Positions 1 through 12,020 of a stretch of DNA of 64,000 nt are shown piece by piece (positions within the stretch are counted from its first letter, which is position 1; the number at the start of each line of letters is the position of its first letter). Below the pieces are notes generated by a model. It ran no database searches. It was not told the DNA's origin and worked only from the letters and a program-made list of their open reading frames with translations. The stretch is from Melampsora larici-populina 98AG31 (taxonomy: Eukaryota; Basidiomycota; Pucciniomycetes; Pucciniales; Melampsoraceae). The stretch lies in NCBI RefSeq assembly GCF_000204055.1, contig NW_006768769.1, positions 978,153 through 1,042,152 on the forward strand, read 5' to 3'. The position numbers were made by a program, and so were the translations under genes.

Positions 1-1
1 T

Positions 2-3000
2 AGTCATTCTACCTCAAACTCTCAACCTCTTCCTAGCTCTTGGGCTCAATCCGGTAAACTGGTTAGGAAGAAAGCCAGTGGTCTCTTTCGTGAAGCCGCT
101 CGATCTTGGGGTCGCTCAAAGAGTAAAGAAGTTCTCTCACTCGGAATCGGTGCACTCATCGGCAACAACAACAATAACGATTCATCATATCATTCCACTC
201 CACCACCACCTGATCTCAATCAGCAATCTCCCATCTCATCTTCTCATCATTCACTCTCACCCAGTATTCTTCATTCTTCGCCCGTCGGTACAATATCATC
301 ACAACAAAAACAACTCATTGGTGCTAATTCAAACCCACCACTCATCAAACCTATCAAAAAACGTATATGCTCTTTACAACCTGGTTCAAAGAAACTCCGA
401 GCAAAAGATCAAGCCTCTAACTCTCTCAGTCGTCGTAGTGAAATTGGCTTTGGTGATTGGGCAGGTTTGTTGTGTTTCACTCATAATCTATCATCATGCG
501 ATTGCTTAGTGAAACTCATAATCTTCCTTTGTTTGGTCCCGTTTCTCTTTCTTCTTACTCTTGCATACATCACGCCCTGCCTCCATCTGCAAAACAACCC
601 GTCATTCCTCTTCTTCCTTCCATCAACATCATCCATCATTTGCCCTCCACCCTTCATTTGCCCTTTGACCCATCCTTAGACACTCTCAATACTGCCGTCG
701 CCACTTCATCTCCCCGCACTCCAGTCTTACCACCTCGAGCGGACCATGATCTTCGAACGTTACCAACTTCCAATAATCCTCCCAATATGGCTCTCGTCTC
801 TTCAGACCATCAGCGATCTCGTCCAAGTCTTTTGATAGACGATTTCGCCAGTCCATCCAAAAGACCAGAATCTTGTCATTCTTCAACTACCACCACTCCC
901 TCGGCGATTCGAAGACGTGACCGATCCCTTAGTCATGCTCGAAACTCAGCCTTGCCCTCTTCCCATGAGCTTGAGGTATGTAGATCATCATGTAACCTCC
1001 GTCTCTATTGGCTTACTCGTGCTTACCCATTTTATCTTGCTCGCGTCTTTTCCAGCCGGTCTCATCCATCCCATCAGCACGCGTTCCTCGTTCTACCTTT
1101 CCTCACGTTCCACGTTCCCCCAGATCACCACGCTCACCCCGTCGCTCTTATAATACGCGCGCCACAGCCCAGCGTTCGTCCGCACTGCAAACCCAACAAG
1201 GTCTTCCTGCGTTCATCATCGGTGCCGTTACCGCTACGCCGAATCAGCTCTCCCAGTCCAAATTCACTCCAGGGGAGACCCAGGCTGCTGGGCTGAGCCA
1301 ATACCAACAACCCGCGCCTATGACTTCGTCCCCTTTCAAGCGCTCCGTCAGCCCGATCAATCATTTCAACAGTCATTTTGATCTCGAATCTCCAATCGCT
1401 TCAAAGTCTGCTGGGCACATTGCGTTACCTCCGATGTCCCAGTCAACCCATCACGTCAACCCATCAGTGAATCCTACGCCTATGGTACCGATGGCCAAAG
1501 GTCTTCCTCCTTCGCCTTCCAAGCTGCGTATGTCACACGCGTCGACTAGCTTGCGATTGCGTTCTGCTAGTTCTGCTCGGGCCAATCTCTTTGGTGCAAA
1601 ACCGAACCAGAGTAGCGGGTTTGAACCCTTTTCAGCGCCTGTCGCGCCTCTTGATCCTTGCCTACCTGACTTGGTCAGCTCAGAGAGTACGACCAGTAGT
1701 CTGATGGCTTCGAGTGGATGTGCGGGTACCAGTGCTCAACAGCAAAACATCTCCCAACCTTGGCTCAGCACTTCACTGATCCCCAATGAGCCCGAATCCC
1801 CATCTTCCGGTTCTCGTCTTCCTGGTCCGCTTCGATCACGACAGCGCACTGTCAGTGTTACTTTGAAGGAGCATCCAAACCGCTCCGCATCTTATGGCCT
1901 TGGACCCTTGCCAGAACACGATCCAGATTCTGGACATGAATCAGATGATTTAAATGCTCGATACGCATTCAGCCAGTCTAGTCCGTCTTCTCGTAGCTGC
2001 AATGGTATGGTTCGAGTAGATCGCTCGGGAAGCCCGGTAGCAGGTCCAATCCGTCGTGCAAGTGCCGGGTGCGTCAAAGGTTGCTCGACCCTGAGTCGTC
2101 GAGATGGTTCATCCGCGTCTAATCACAAGTCCAGCTACTTGAACCCTTTGGTTGGCGGTGGTTCTAACGGACGACGGACAAAGACTGCCCGAGATCGTGA
2201 GACAAGTACAGATATCTGGGCCGTCCCACAACTTGAAGGACTTGGTATGATACTTCGTCATCAACATTCTGATGATTCCTGTCAAGACCTTCACATGGAT
2301 GATGCTGCCACACAAGCTGGATCAAGTAAACCTTCGAGTAGTCATAGCCTGCTTTCCATCAGTCGGGCATCATCTCAAGACCCATTCCGAACTATAAGCT
2401 CTTGTGCATCTCAATCATTTCTCAAGAGTGCTGGAATTGGCATCGATGGTTTTGGCGCCTTACCCCCTCCTGAATCACCCTTTCCCGGTCATCATCGATC
2501 TCAACAACTTCCCCTTCGCCCCTCCGGCCTACCTTCAAGTCCTAACAAGCTTAAGCGTGACAGTGAGGGCGCGATGGTTACCTCCTTGCCTCAACCTCCT
2601 CCAATGTTCAGACCTCGATCATCAGCCCTCTATTCATCTTCTTCTCATCATCTCCGCTCGAGGGCGGATTCATTGACACCATTGAAACGCGATTCATGGG
2701 GGCGTAGGTCAATTGACGCAAGTGAGGAGGATGACGAAGAGAATGAGATGATCATCCATCAGGATCGTGATCACCTTAACGGCTCCCTCGAATCACATGA
2801 AGGTCTGAGCAATCTCAGTGTGCCGGGTTTGACGGATTCAAGCTCACTCGCCTCAAGTCTAGCTTCCTCAAGTCAAAGTATCACACAAGCTCATTCCAAT
2901 GATCGTCCTGGTCAATACAGACCAGCGAGTTGGGAGAAGTTGAATGGAGACGCGGCTCGGGATCCCAAACGACGAAGTTTGCCTACACATGTTGGCCAAA

Positions 3001-5875
3001 ACAGTAGCCCTCATTGCTTTGGTCATCTTCCGCCATCACCTTTTACAGCTCCTACGAACATGCCTCTTACCCACAAGTCTTCCTCATTCTTTGATAATCC
3101 ACCTCTCAAGCCACTCTCCCCACCATCAGTACCTACCCCAACTTCTTTCATTGCTGATCAAGATGATGATGGAGGCTCATTCCATGACAGTAAACCTGAA
3201 GCATCCGCCTTTCTATCATCGACCATGACGTCCAAAAGGTGTGCTATGCGCGAGAAACGTCGACAGCAACTTGGAATACCCAGTCCGTTTGTCAAATACG
3301 CCATAACCGGACATCTCTCTGACACCAGCCTCAACGGTCAAGCTGAAGGGTCATTTGACAATTCGCTCGCTATGCGCTCTATGCGAGAAGCACTGGGTGG
3401 ACCCAAGCTGATCCAGGCCGCAATTCAGGCCGATGAGAAAGATCAAAGCGAACACCTTCAATCACTCGAATCTAGTTTTTCTATGCAAGCAGTTTCAAAT
3501 CAATCTATTTCATTCAATTCCTCCATCTCTTCACCTTTTCTATCTACAGCAGACATGTTTTCAAGAAGACCCTCACTTTCGTCATTAAGGATGCCCGATA
3601 CTCCCATCAAGAAGCCACATTTTCTTCACAAGGCTACTCATCTTCATCATCACACCAACAAACCGTTTGTATCATCAGGTCTCAGCAAGCAAGCAGCTGT
3701 GAGCTCAGCATTTGATTCTCCAGAACAAAACTCTTCGTGCGGCAATTCTCCTTCGACAAGAAACAACAACCACGTTGACTCATATAGCACAAAGCCAAAC
3801 GCATCGGGATCGAACACCAGGACACCGATCATGGGCCAAGGCGCGTTTGACTCGCCATCGGCATCGATGATGCAAATGGCTAATGCTGATAGTCCCGGAG
3901 TTGGTAGTCCTTCGGCTTTGATGAATTTCAAGAAATCGCCATTGTTTAGGAGGCGGAGTAGTGACGCTGTATTGACGAAGAGTGGTGGTGACAGGTCAGG
4001 CAATAGTCTTGCGATGGAGGATCCTGGAACACCAACCAAAGTTGCACCTGGTTGGATCAATCGAGGTACGATCTTTTCTATTCCATTTTCAGTTTCTCAT
4101 CTTATCCCTTTTCGTGATGGGAAAGCCCAATGCTGATTGTATTTCACCTGACTGTACACAGGTTCTCAACTTCTGACGTCACCTGGTAACTCGATCAGCT
4201 CCGTTGCCAGCTCACCTGTCCTTCCACCTTTCCAGGTGCACTCTCACTTTGAACGACAAACACCCGATTTTCTAAAGGATGCCCAAGTGACACCTAGTCG
4301 GCCGAATGGAAGACTCTTCACCACATTTGCACCACCATCGACGTTTCAACCTCTGATCACTGATTCAAGTGACCTTGCCAATTCAAGCTCCTTCTCGCCT
4401 AGCCGAAGACCTGGATTTAAATCGAGGCATTCGAGCGCAGAAATCAGAGTGAACGCTATGGACAGTGAGAATTTTGGCCCGTCGTCTTCAAATAAGTTTG
4501 AGACCGAATTTGATATGGTTGAACAGATTGGGAACGGAGAATTTGGTGAGGTCTTCAAAGCTAGACATAGCTTGACTGGTGTTGTGTATGCTGTCAAGAG
4601 GGCTAAGAAACCTGTAGGAGGTCCCAAGGCCATGTAAGTAAACTGCATAATCCCATGATATCCATTTTGTGCTGATTCATGAATCACTCCTTTTATCATA
4701 GGTCACGGCAGATGGAAGAAGTTGATTTGTTGAAACGATTGACAACTGGACCTGATCGATCACCTTATATCATTCAATTCCATGATGCATGGCAGCACAA
4801 TTATCATCTACATATCCAAAACGAATATTGCTCAAACGGAACATTGGAAACCTTTCTGGAATTAGTCTCAGCAGTCCAACCACGATTGGATGAAGAAAGG
4901 ATATGGAAGATCATGTCAGAACTGAGCCAAGCGGTCTATTTTATACATTCTGCCGGAATTCTTCATTTGGATATCAAGCCTGCTAACATTTTTATCACAG
5001 AATATGGAGGTTTGAAGATTGGAGATTTTGGAATAGGAATGAGATGGCCTCGAATCGATCCAAAAGAAGTGTTTAGGGATTGGAACACACCAGCAGTCGG
5101 ATCAAGGTACCCGGTTTATTCTCATCTCACAGATCCCAATCTTTCTCCGGAGGAGAGAGCAGCGATTCCGACTCATTTCTTGAGGTATATTGATATCAGA
5201 GATCAAGATGAACGAAAGTGGAGGAGGTTGAAGAATTGTGGAAGGTTTATTGGATTTGATTTGGAAAGGGAAGGAGATCGAGAATATATTGCTCCGGAGA
5301 TCTTGAGTGGGAGGTATGGAGATTCAGCAGATGTGTTTGCGATTGGATTGATTGGATTAGAGATGATCACCAATGTGACTTTACCAGATAACGGAGATGA
5401 ATGGCGGGCATTGAGGAGTAATGATTTTTCTAGGATTGATTTGAGTGGATTGAGTAGTGAGCTTGTGGTACTGTTGAAGAGGTTATTAGAAATGTGTCCG
5501 GATAAGCGGATCACATCTGATGAATTAGTTCGACATCCAGTTTTTATCAAACTAGCAGATTTGAGGGAACGTGGCTATAGGAGAGAAGAAGCAGGTACAC
5601 AAGAAGAAGTCGAATTAGAAGCACTAGAAGAAGATACAGAGATGAAATCAAGTGAAGAGAATGATGAAGAAGAGAAATTCCTTCCGTTTCAAAGACCAAT
5701 CGTACCTAGTGATGGAAATTGGACGACAGCTAGAGGTGCGATCTTACCTGAAGCTAAAGGGTTTTTAGAATTCATTTTAACAGGTGAAGATAATACACCG
5801 GAAAAAGTTAGACCACTTAGAAGACAAAGAAGGAGGGTCTTGATAGATGAAAATCAAATGGATGTAGATGTTTAA
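2..5875 (+). CDS. wee1: Wee1-family inhibitory kinase of CDK1 (5'-truncated by window edge)
   Basis: Wee1 kinases phosphorylate the conserved tyrosine near the CDK1 N-terminus and delay mitotic entry. The exon chain I built is 2-464, 680-975, 1056-4065, 4162-4633 and 4702-5875. All junctions are GT-AG and in phase, giving 1,804 residues without a start codon, so the gene begins outside the window. The kinase domain lies at about residues 1373-1690: glycine loop GNGEFGEVF, catalytic lysine in YAVKRAKK, catalytic loop HLDIKPANIF (D about 1504), DFG, then the Wee1-typical EGDREYIAPEIL. Between DFG and EGDREY there is an insertion of about 55 residues. The first 1,370 visible residues are Ser/Pro/Thr-rich and low complexity, with many S/T-P sites and two KR-rich patches; this fits a phosphoregulated N-terminus. 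The acidic C-terminus follows the kinase. The least certain junction is 464/680. Confidence 0.9.
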
Positions 5876-7025
5876 AAAGTTTTTGTTACTTTTCTTTTTT
5901 TTTTGGCTTTTCAAAATTTCATCTTCTCTCTTTGTCTTCTTGATTCTTCTTTTGCATTTTTTTCATTCTACTTCATTCTTCATGCTATCAATCAATCATT
6001 CATCGATCAAATCTTATCACTACTATTACTATTATTACTATTATATTGATATTCTATAACCATTACTACTTAACTACCATCCATCACTATTACCCATTGA
6101 CCCTATCCTATCCTATCCTATCCTATTCCTCAATTTCAGATTACATGTGTTTTTGTAAATTTTGTTCTAATCTCCTGTCGTGTGTTGTGTGTTTCATGTT
6201 GATGTTTTAATTTGTTTTTCAAATTCAATTCAATTCAATTCAATCAATCGTTTATTGAAAAAATTTTAAACACTTTGTTTCGTTTCCATAATGGAAAATC
6301 TAAAATCAATCGACCAAGACTTCTTTGTTCCTCAATAAAACTTTTTTCATTCATTTTAATTTTCTTCATTTGTTTGTTTGGTTTGTTTGAAATTGTGTTT
6401 AAAAGGTTTTTTTTTTAAAAAAAAGAAAAAAGTGATTTGATTATATTTACTTTTTTTTCTTTTTCTTTTTTTTTCTTTTAATTTATGAAAAGGAAAAAAA
6501 AACTTTTTTGGGGAAATGAAATTTTGTCTTCTTTTTTTCTTTATTTGATTTGAAGGACACCAAAGTAAATACACTTGTTATTTTCATTATTATATATAAA
6601 CTTGTGTGTTTTTTTCTTGATTTTTCTTTTCCCTTTATCATTCATTTATTCTTTTGTTACATATTGTTATCATCAGGAAACCAAACACAGTCTATGTACC
6701 TGATTTTTTTTTTTTATAAAATGAACTTTTTTCTTTATAATCTGTTTTTGATTTTTTTTGTTGGTATATTTTTTTGAGTTTGATTGGGGATTTTTAATTG
6801 AAAACAAATTTTTGAAAAAAATGGATTGTCTTTTTCATAAAGAATGAAAAAAAATGAAAAAAGTTAGGGGACTTGAGGCCTGTGGAGTGCCAGAAGTGAC
6901 ATGGGATACCCCAACTTTGGGTACCGCCTAGAAAGGAGAAAAAAGAAAAAAGATCCTCTTCTGGGCTTATCACCTTGCCTTCCAACTGCCCACTTTTTTT
7001 TGATTCTCATAATTTATTGGACTGC
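5876..7025. other. AT-rich intergenic DNA and 3' UTR of the Wee1 gene
   Basis: The stretch is rich in poly-T and poly-A runs and shows no coding exon on either strand; open frames here are low-complexity F/K/L runs. It holds two short tandem repeats: a 5-bp CCTAT repeat at 6102-6126 and an AATTC-type repeat at 6222-6246. A small hairpin-like stretch around 6903-6928 (ataccccaactttgggtacc) is present. No promoter or terminator can be assigned. Confidence 0.6.
6102..6126. repeat. CCTAT microsatellite
   Basis: About five uninterrupted copies of the pentamer CCTAT lie in the presumed 3' UTR of the Wee1 gene. Confidence 0.85.
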
Positions 7026-8536
7026 TGGATGGGATTCCAGAACTACTCTGAGGATATCAAGCTTCTAGCCACCCAGAAGGTAATGGAGAACATCCACATC
7101 AACACAATGTCACACTTTGCACCTTGATATTGGCCACTTCAGTTTGGTGTTGGAAACAGCTCTACAAATGTACTAACAGAGTTGTGATTGATCCTCAAAA
7201 TTATCAATGTTAAGGCTGCCCCATGTTTTATTTGATAGTTGGTGTCAAACTAGGAAAAAACTTGAACTCTTCAAGATAAAAATCTTGAACCGTGTAATTG
7301 CAATACTGATACAGTTTCAACTTTGTACTTAAAGTTTCAACTTTGTATTTGGAACTATTTGGACGGTGCCTCCCTCGGACTTCACAAATTTGAAGAAACA
7401 AAAAAACACTACAAACTCGTACCCTTATCCAAATCAACATCTACACCGGGAACTGTTTTGGCATCTGGAAACGCGCCAGCCAACACCTCCTGTCCTCAAT
7501 GTGGTATGCCTCGAATCAATTGTTGCCAAACTGTTCTATCAGAAATTTACACTGCCCTGGATGCTCTTGATGATAATGATCCAACGATTACATTACCCCT
7601 CCGGTCCAGCCTATCAACATTAGGGGCGTGAGCACTGAGCAGTGCTTTTTTGTTTCTTCAAAAATGGTGATGTCCAAGGGAGGCCCCGTCCAAATACAAA
7701 GATGAAACTGTAAATACAAAGTTGAAACTGTAGCAGTGTATTGCAATTACACGGTTCAAGATTTTTATCTTGAAGAGTTCAACTTTTCCTAGTTTGACAC
7801 CAACTGATGTTCAACTTGGTGTTGTCATTCAACTAGTCAATGATAACCTTTCCATCTACCTTTATAAACTCCAACACCAACTTGTGCTGATCATTGGAAT
7901 TCCTATATCTCAAGCAAGAGTCAGCCACAAGGTGGATGTGCGTTTAGGACACTCTCATCTTTTAACTTGGTGCAGTCTGTTGAGGACAGAACTGATTGTA
8001 TTTTTGGGGTGGCTAAAATCTTACCTGAATACTTGGGTTTTGTAGGTCATTACTTCTTGGGTTCCATTACATCATTTTGGTCATCTTCCTAATTGCTCAA
8101 ACAAAAGTCCAGAGTTGTTGGGTGTGACTCCCTTCAAAGGAAGAGCTGGGCTACAAAAAGAACTCAAAGTCGGGGCCAGATGGATCAGACCAATAAAGAC
8201 CACTGGACAGTTCTTCTGGCTGGATGTGAGGGTGGTATGATATCTGGGGGGTGGTAATTCAAGGGCCAGTAGAAAGAGTTCATGTGGAACTTTTCCTTGC
8301 TTGAGATTTAGTGATAATAGTTGGTGCTACTCTTTTTATTACCATTGCTCATGTTCTTCATTCCCCCATCCCTTTGCATCATCAGCTGTGATGAATCCCT
8401 ACCCAGGATTCAATTCTGTCCTGGTCTTGGACAAAACCCATGTACATCACGGTGGTCTTATTGACCAGGTTTGCAAAGAAGCTGGGGTCCTATTGGTTTA
8501 CTTACTTGCTTATTCACCCAACATGAGCCTGATTTA
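7026..8536 (+). pseudogene. Tc1-type transposase remnant, split by a nested insertion
   Basis: The part before the insertion translates with frame changes to FQNYSEDIKLL and TLILATSVWCWKQLYK, matching the helix-turn-helix of the intact copy (HHSPEIKLA and LDLALTSVHRWVNLY). After the insertion (from 7806) come LSIYLYKLQHQL and then, from about 8391, MNPYPGFNSVLVLDKTHVHH, which matches the catalytic block of the intact copy including an intron position fossilised just upstream at a CATCATCAG acceptor. The third catalytic residue is lost: where the intact copy reads NPIEKG, this copy reads SLI followed by TAG at 8535-8537. It cannot encode an active enzyme. Confidence 0.75.
7237..7805. mobile_element. 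569 bp element with about 170 bp terminal inverted repeats, nested in transposase remnant
   Basis: The left arm (7237-7410) and right arm (7641-7805) are imperfect inverted repeats starting AGTTGGTGTCAAACTAGG and ending with its complement. Both arms run inward to a shared GAAGAAACAAAAAA tract. GAT flanks the element on both sides (7234-7236 and 7806-7808), a possible 3 bp target duplication. About 230 bp of unique DNA lies between the arms; it includes an open frame at 7435-7631 with a CPQCGM motif that I do not recognise. The long arms resemble foldback or Mutator-like non-autonomous elements, but no 9 bp duplication is seen, so the superfamily is undecided. Confidence 0.8.
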
Positions 8537-9463
8537 GGACTGCTTTCACAGTATGAAGGCTTGACTATGTTGTGAAGAAGAGTGGTATGAGCACAATGAC
8601 AAGGCATGCTATCTGCTGTTACTAGCTGCAATAGTAATGAATCACACACTATTACAACCCTTTATTGCCTACTGTGGCTAGGCCACAAACCGGTATTGGG
8701 AACAATACAACCATCAAGCTCAGGAGTAGTTGTTACACTGGGGTTTTCACTTGTTTTGTTCAAGTTTGAAATATGGTTGGTCTGACTCAAACACATATTG
8801 AAGTGATTGCAGATTCAGTAGTTTCAAAGTGACTGTGTTTCTTTTCTTTTGATGGTTTCCAATTCATTTGTGTGAATCTCTTGTTTCTTTACATTCCAAT
8901 TGTTTTTTAAATCTTTATCCTTGGTGTGAACAAAATATGGAAGGAATCAAATATGAGCTTGTAATCAAATGTCAATTTGCACCATGATTAAATGGTACAG
9001 AGACCCACCACAAGCCAAACTGTATTGAGACAAATACAGTTTGGGTTGTTCCTCCGTGCGCTAGGTGACTTGGTTGTAAGAGTGAGCATTTCTGTCATGT
9101 GAAATTAAGACAAAGTAAGATAAGATTATCTGATCACATGATATTGATATCTTCAACCTTAAGATCTCAATCCTTATGATAACCATACTACATTGTCTTT
9201 GGTGCCTTGCTTATTTTGAGACATTGGCAATATGGCAAGCTCTCAGAGGTTAGGGAACAGCAGATCAATCAAAGATGGTGTTTGAAATTGAAACAGAGTA
9301 CTAGTAGGGATGGATTTCTTTCAAACCTCAAACACATAATGGTTTATCTTTCATGACTAGACACAATTTGGTAAATGGAAAAGTAATTTAATAAGATAGA
9401 GGTGGGTTACATGGTTTGCTTTGGTGTAAAAATTGCATGTTGTCATTATGAACCCTTTGTTGT
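8537..9463. other. Repeat-derived spacer, no gene seen
   Basis: This corresponds in position to the 23423-24216 spacer of the intact unit. It contains short inverted motifs (for example AAACTGTATT and AATACAGTTT near 9018-9045) but no coding exon I can support. Confidence 0.5.
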
Positions 9464-9964
9464 TCAAATTTTTTGTTTGAGGGCTACTTGGTACACATAG
9501 TATTTGCAAGCTTGGACAATTAATTTGATGGCTGTGTCCCAAACAATTCCCCATGATGCAATTGTCTTTGCATCTAATACCTCAGGATATAAGAAGCAAC
9601 AGAAGCTCTGGATCCCGCGGCTTAATAAGATCTTGACGTCATGTTCAATTTTTGATTTGTCAATATCACACCATGGAAGGTATGCTTTCATGGCCGCACA
9701 CTAGTGAATGCACCATAAGGTCTTATAATCAATGTTAATGGAGTGACCTTGCATTTAATCATAGCTGCAGATGGGGAAGACAAGCTCCTCAAGGACCTTG
9801 ACTTGTTTGACTGAACCCATTGGTGTGGTTAAGATTGGAGTAGTGCTGGCTTTAGGAGGTGGTTGCTTTTGAATGACTTTGATCCAGATGAAGTTGTCCT
9901 TATAGACCTTAATTGGTGGGACGTCTATGGTGACATTGGCAGTTCCCTTGGCCTGATGAAACAT
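9464..9964 (-). pseudogene. Remnant of transposon gene B2 (SAM-like protein)
   Basis: Two minus-strand frames match the intact B2 protein at 24217-24885. The upstream part (9755-9964) reads IKVIQKQPPPKASTTP and KQVKVLEE, against VKVKQEPISPSTSRR and KKVKLEE in B2. The downstream part (9464-9691) reads YLPWCDIDKSKIEHD, WGIVWDTAIKLIVQA and YYVYQ, against FLLECDVPRTDLATR, HGMPFQLASRLIEAV and YEYLPH. The hydrophobic spacing of the SAM-like region is kept, but the parts are in different frames and no clean gene model is possible. Confidence 0.65.
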
Positions 9965-10039
9965 ATGATATCAGGTTGTGTGCCACATGTACAGACAGGG
10001 ACAACACACAAGGAGAAGTGCAGGCTCACCAATTCTTAA

Positions 10040-11565
10040 GCCCAAAGGACCATGTGACAGTACATCAATTCCATCTTCTGAGTAAGATCATTCTTGTTGA
10101 AGATTTGCCAGCCTTTGCCCTTGTTGGTGCGGGGAGAGCTGTGATGTTTTTGCAAAGCAGAGAGATATTGTTTTTAAGGCTTGATTGGGGCAGAATGGGC
10201 CACATTGGAAGTGGTGGTGGGACTCACACTAGCCAAGGTGTGTTGTGCTCACAATTGACCTTGTCTCTTGGTGAGTTCCTATTCAAGACTCAGAGGGTGT
10301 CAGTATAGGAACTGACCCAAAAGAACGTCAACCACGGTAAGACTTACCGCCCTGGAGGCTTGGGCAGCTTTGGTTGGGTTCTCCATAGTAACTGTGAAAC
10401 TGCAATTGCCAACCAGATCATTGGGGAGTGCTGAATAGAAACCTTTCAGCAACTCCTTGCTGGTGATGAGAAGGTTGTGATCCTTGGCATAGAAGTTATG
10501 CCAGGCTGTGAAGGCACAGATCTTGACCTTGTTGCCAACATTGGCAAGTTTCAAGATGGGAGTGTTTCCATGCAAGGTATTTTTGTCAACCTTGCTAGCC
10601 AACTTGAACAAAAAAACCTTTGAGGCGGGGAGAGAATAATTGTTGATCTGGAACATTTGTGTGGTGACTGGGAGCAGGATTGGCTGGTAGATGGGTTTGC
10701 AGGTTTTCTTTGGCAGACCCTTAGAGAGGTCATGCCCCTTGGGCAGGTGCAAGGTGAAACCAACCACAAGACCTCAAGTACCGGTTGGAGGCAAACCAAT
10801 AGGACAATAAGAGACTTGCCACCATATCAGCGGCCAATTCTAAATGGTCAAACACAATGACCAAGTGAGTACTGACTGGGTTTGACATCTTGTGAGACAA
10901 TTCAACAGTTAGGAGGGAGGTTGACACTGATTATCTCAACATTGGAGCTGGAATTGTGTGGCCCAAAACATTTGGTGACACCTATAGATCATTCACAAAA
11001 GGAAACAGACATTTAGAAAGATATGGCAAAGCATGTAGATGAGAAATACTCACTCTTTTGTATCTCAATGGGAGGCACACTGGGATCACAAGGAGAGCCA
11101 GTGATATTCCAGGAGCCTGGTGATTCTGGAATGAACATGAGGGGAGGGTCAATTTTGCGGCATGATAAGCCTATCATATATAAAGATTTCAATCAGTAAA
11201 TAAAAAAAGTCCAAAGCAAAGATAACAAATCCAAAAAAAAACTCACTGAGGAGCGCTTGGGTAAGGCCTCTTGCCAATGGGTGTATCATCAAAGGTGATA
11301 TGAGCAAAGGAATCCAATTTGAACATGGTGTTGGTGTGAAGGAAGAAGAAGGTGATGAAACAATTGAAAGAAGCTGTTGTTGAAAAGTTTGATTGAAGTT
11401 GATTAGAGGTGTAGAGGGATCCAAATGGTGGTTTGACCAGGAAACCTATGGGATATTTAACACCCATTTGGGCAAGCAGATCCGGATATATGGCTGTGAA
11501 GGATTGGAGGAAGAGATTCATGAATCTTCTTTTCTCGTAGTGGGCAGTAGATAACACATATAAAG
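10040..11565 (-). pseudogene. Remnant of transposon gene B1 (unknown function)
   Basis: Several minus-strand segments match the intact B1 at 25003-26593 in order. The segments are GFLVKPPF..SFNCFITFFF (11350-11460) against GFLINNPSF..SWNCDYNFFSW; KIDPPLMFIPE (about 11120-11150) against VFDPPYLIADG; the long frame 10300-10767 (NVGNKVKICAFTAWHNF, CSFTVTMENPTKA) against SVGSKKTKLTDFKSYQEF and INITLEKPQIKA; and DGIDVLSHGPLG (about 10040-10080) against SPIDVRSFGQPQ. The N-terminal part is shifted in frame relative to locus B. Function is unknown; only the family relationship is supported. Confidence 0.6.
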
Positions 11566-11617
11566 GCGGCTTGTGGATCTCTGTATCCAAAGTTACAGGC
11601 AATCAAGGTGGTACGGG

Positions 11618-12012
11618 AGGACCCCGGAAAGCTCCAGGTAAACTATCCGACCTAAAATGTATGGATCGAGGGTCCAAAAAAACGCTGACGTACCGATGAA
11701 AAAGGAATTTTTAGGTCTTTTTTGAGCAAAAACCCGTTTTTTTGAATTCAGACGTACCGACCTGACAGGTATGGATTTGTCTTTGGCCGGAAAAAAAGGC
11801 CAAACACACTCCCTTTTCAACGTACATACCGACGAAAAACAAATGGATTCATCTCGTGAGGAAATTTTAGCGATTTTTGCTCTTTGAACGTACCGACGAA
11901 ACCGGAATTGTTTGACCTCAATTTTTGGGTTTTTACCGCGTCACAGGGTATTGAAAAGGTCAATTTGGGTGGTTTTAGGTCGGATAGTTGACCTGGAGCT
12001 TTCCGGGGTCCT
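11618..12012. mobile_element. 395 bp hAT-like MITE with 8 bp target duplication
   Basis: The inverted terminal repeats begin AGGACCCCGGAAAGCTCCAG and extend for about 39 bp to CCGACCTAAAA, with only one or two mismatches between ends. The element is flanked by a perfect 8 bp direct repeat GGTACGGG (11610-11617 and 12013-12020); 8 bp duplications are typical of the hAT superfamily. The interior has four scattered copies of a motif close to CGTACCGACGA and no coding capacity, so it is non-autonomous. It lies at the 5' edge of the B1 remnant. Confidence 0.9.
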
Positions 12013-12020
12013 GGTACGGG

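Larger units (their letters stand above)
7026..11565. mobile_element. Locus A: decayed three-gene Tc1-type transposon
   Basis: The region holds, in order, a + strand transposase remnant (7026-8536), a - strand remnant of the small gene B2 (9464-9964) and a - strand remnant of B1 (about 10040-11565). This is the same order and orientation as the better-preserved unit at 22238-26593. Each remnant aligns by eye to its counterpart at protein level but carries stops and frame changes. A 569 bp inverted-repeat element is nested in the transposase, and a hAT-like element lies just upstream of B1. Limits given are those of recognisable genes; I found no terminal inverted repeats for the whole unit. 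Confidence 0.6.

Noticed and set aside
496..1296. 266-codon frame as a separate gene upstream of Wee1
   Set aside because: Its coding-like part (680-975) joins in phase to both neighbours through GT-AG introns, so it is an exon of the Wee1 gene.
10300..10767. 155-codon minus-strand frame as an independent intact gene
   Set aside because: It aligns to the middle of B1 at locus B, lacks the B1 ends, and its neighbours are in other frames. It is part of a decayed B1 copy.
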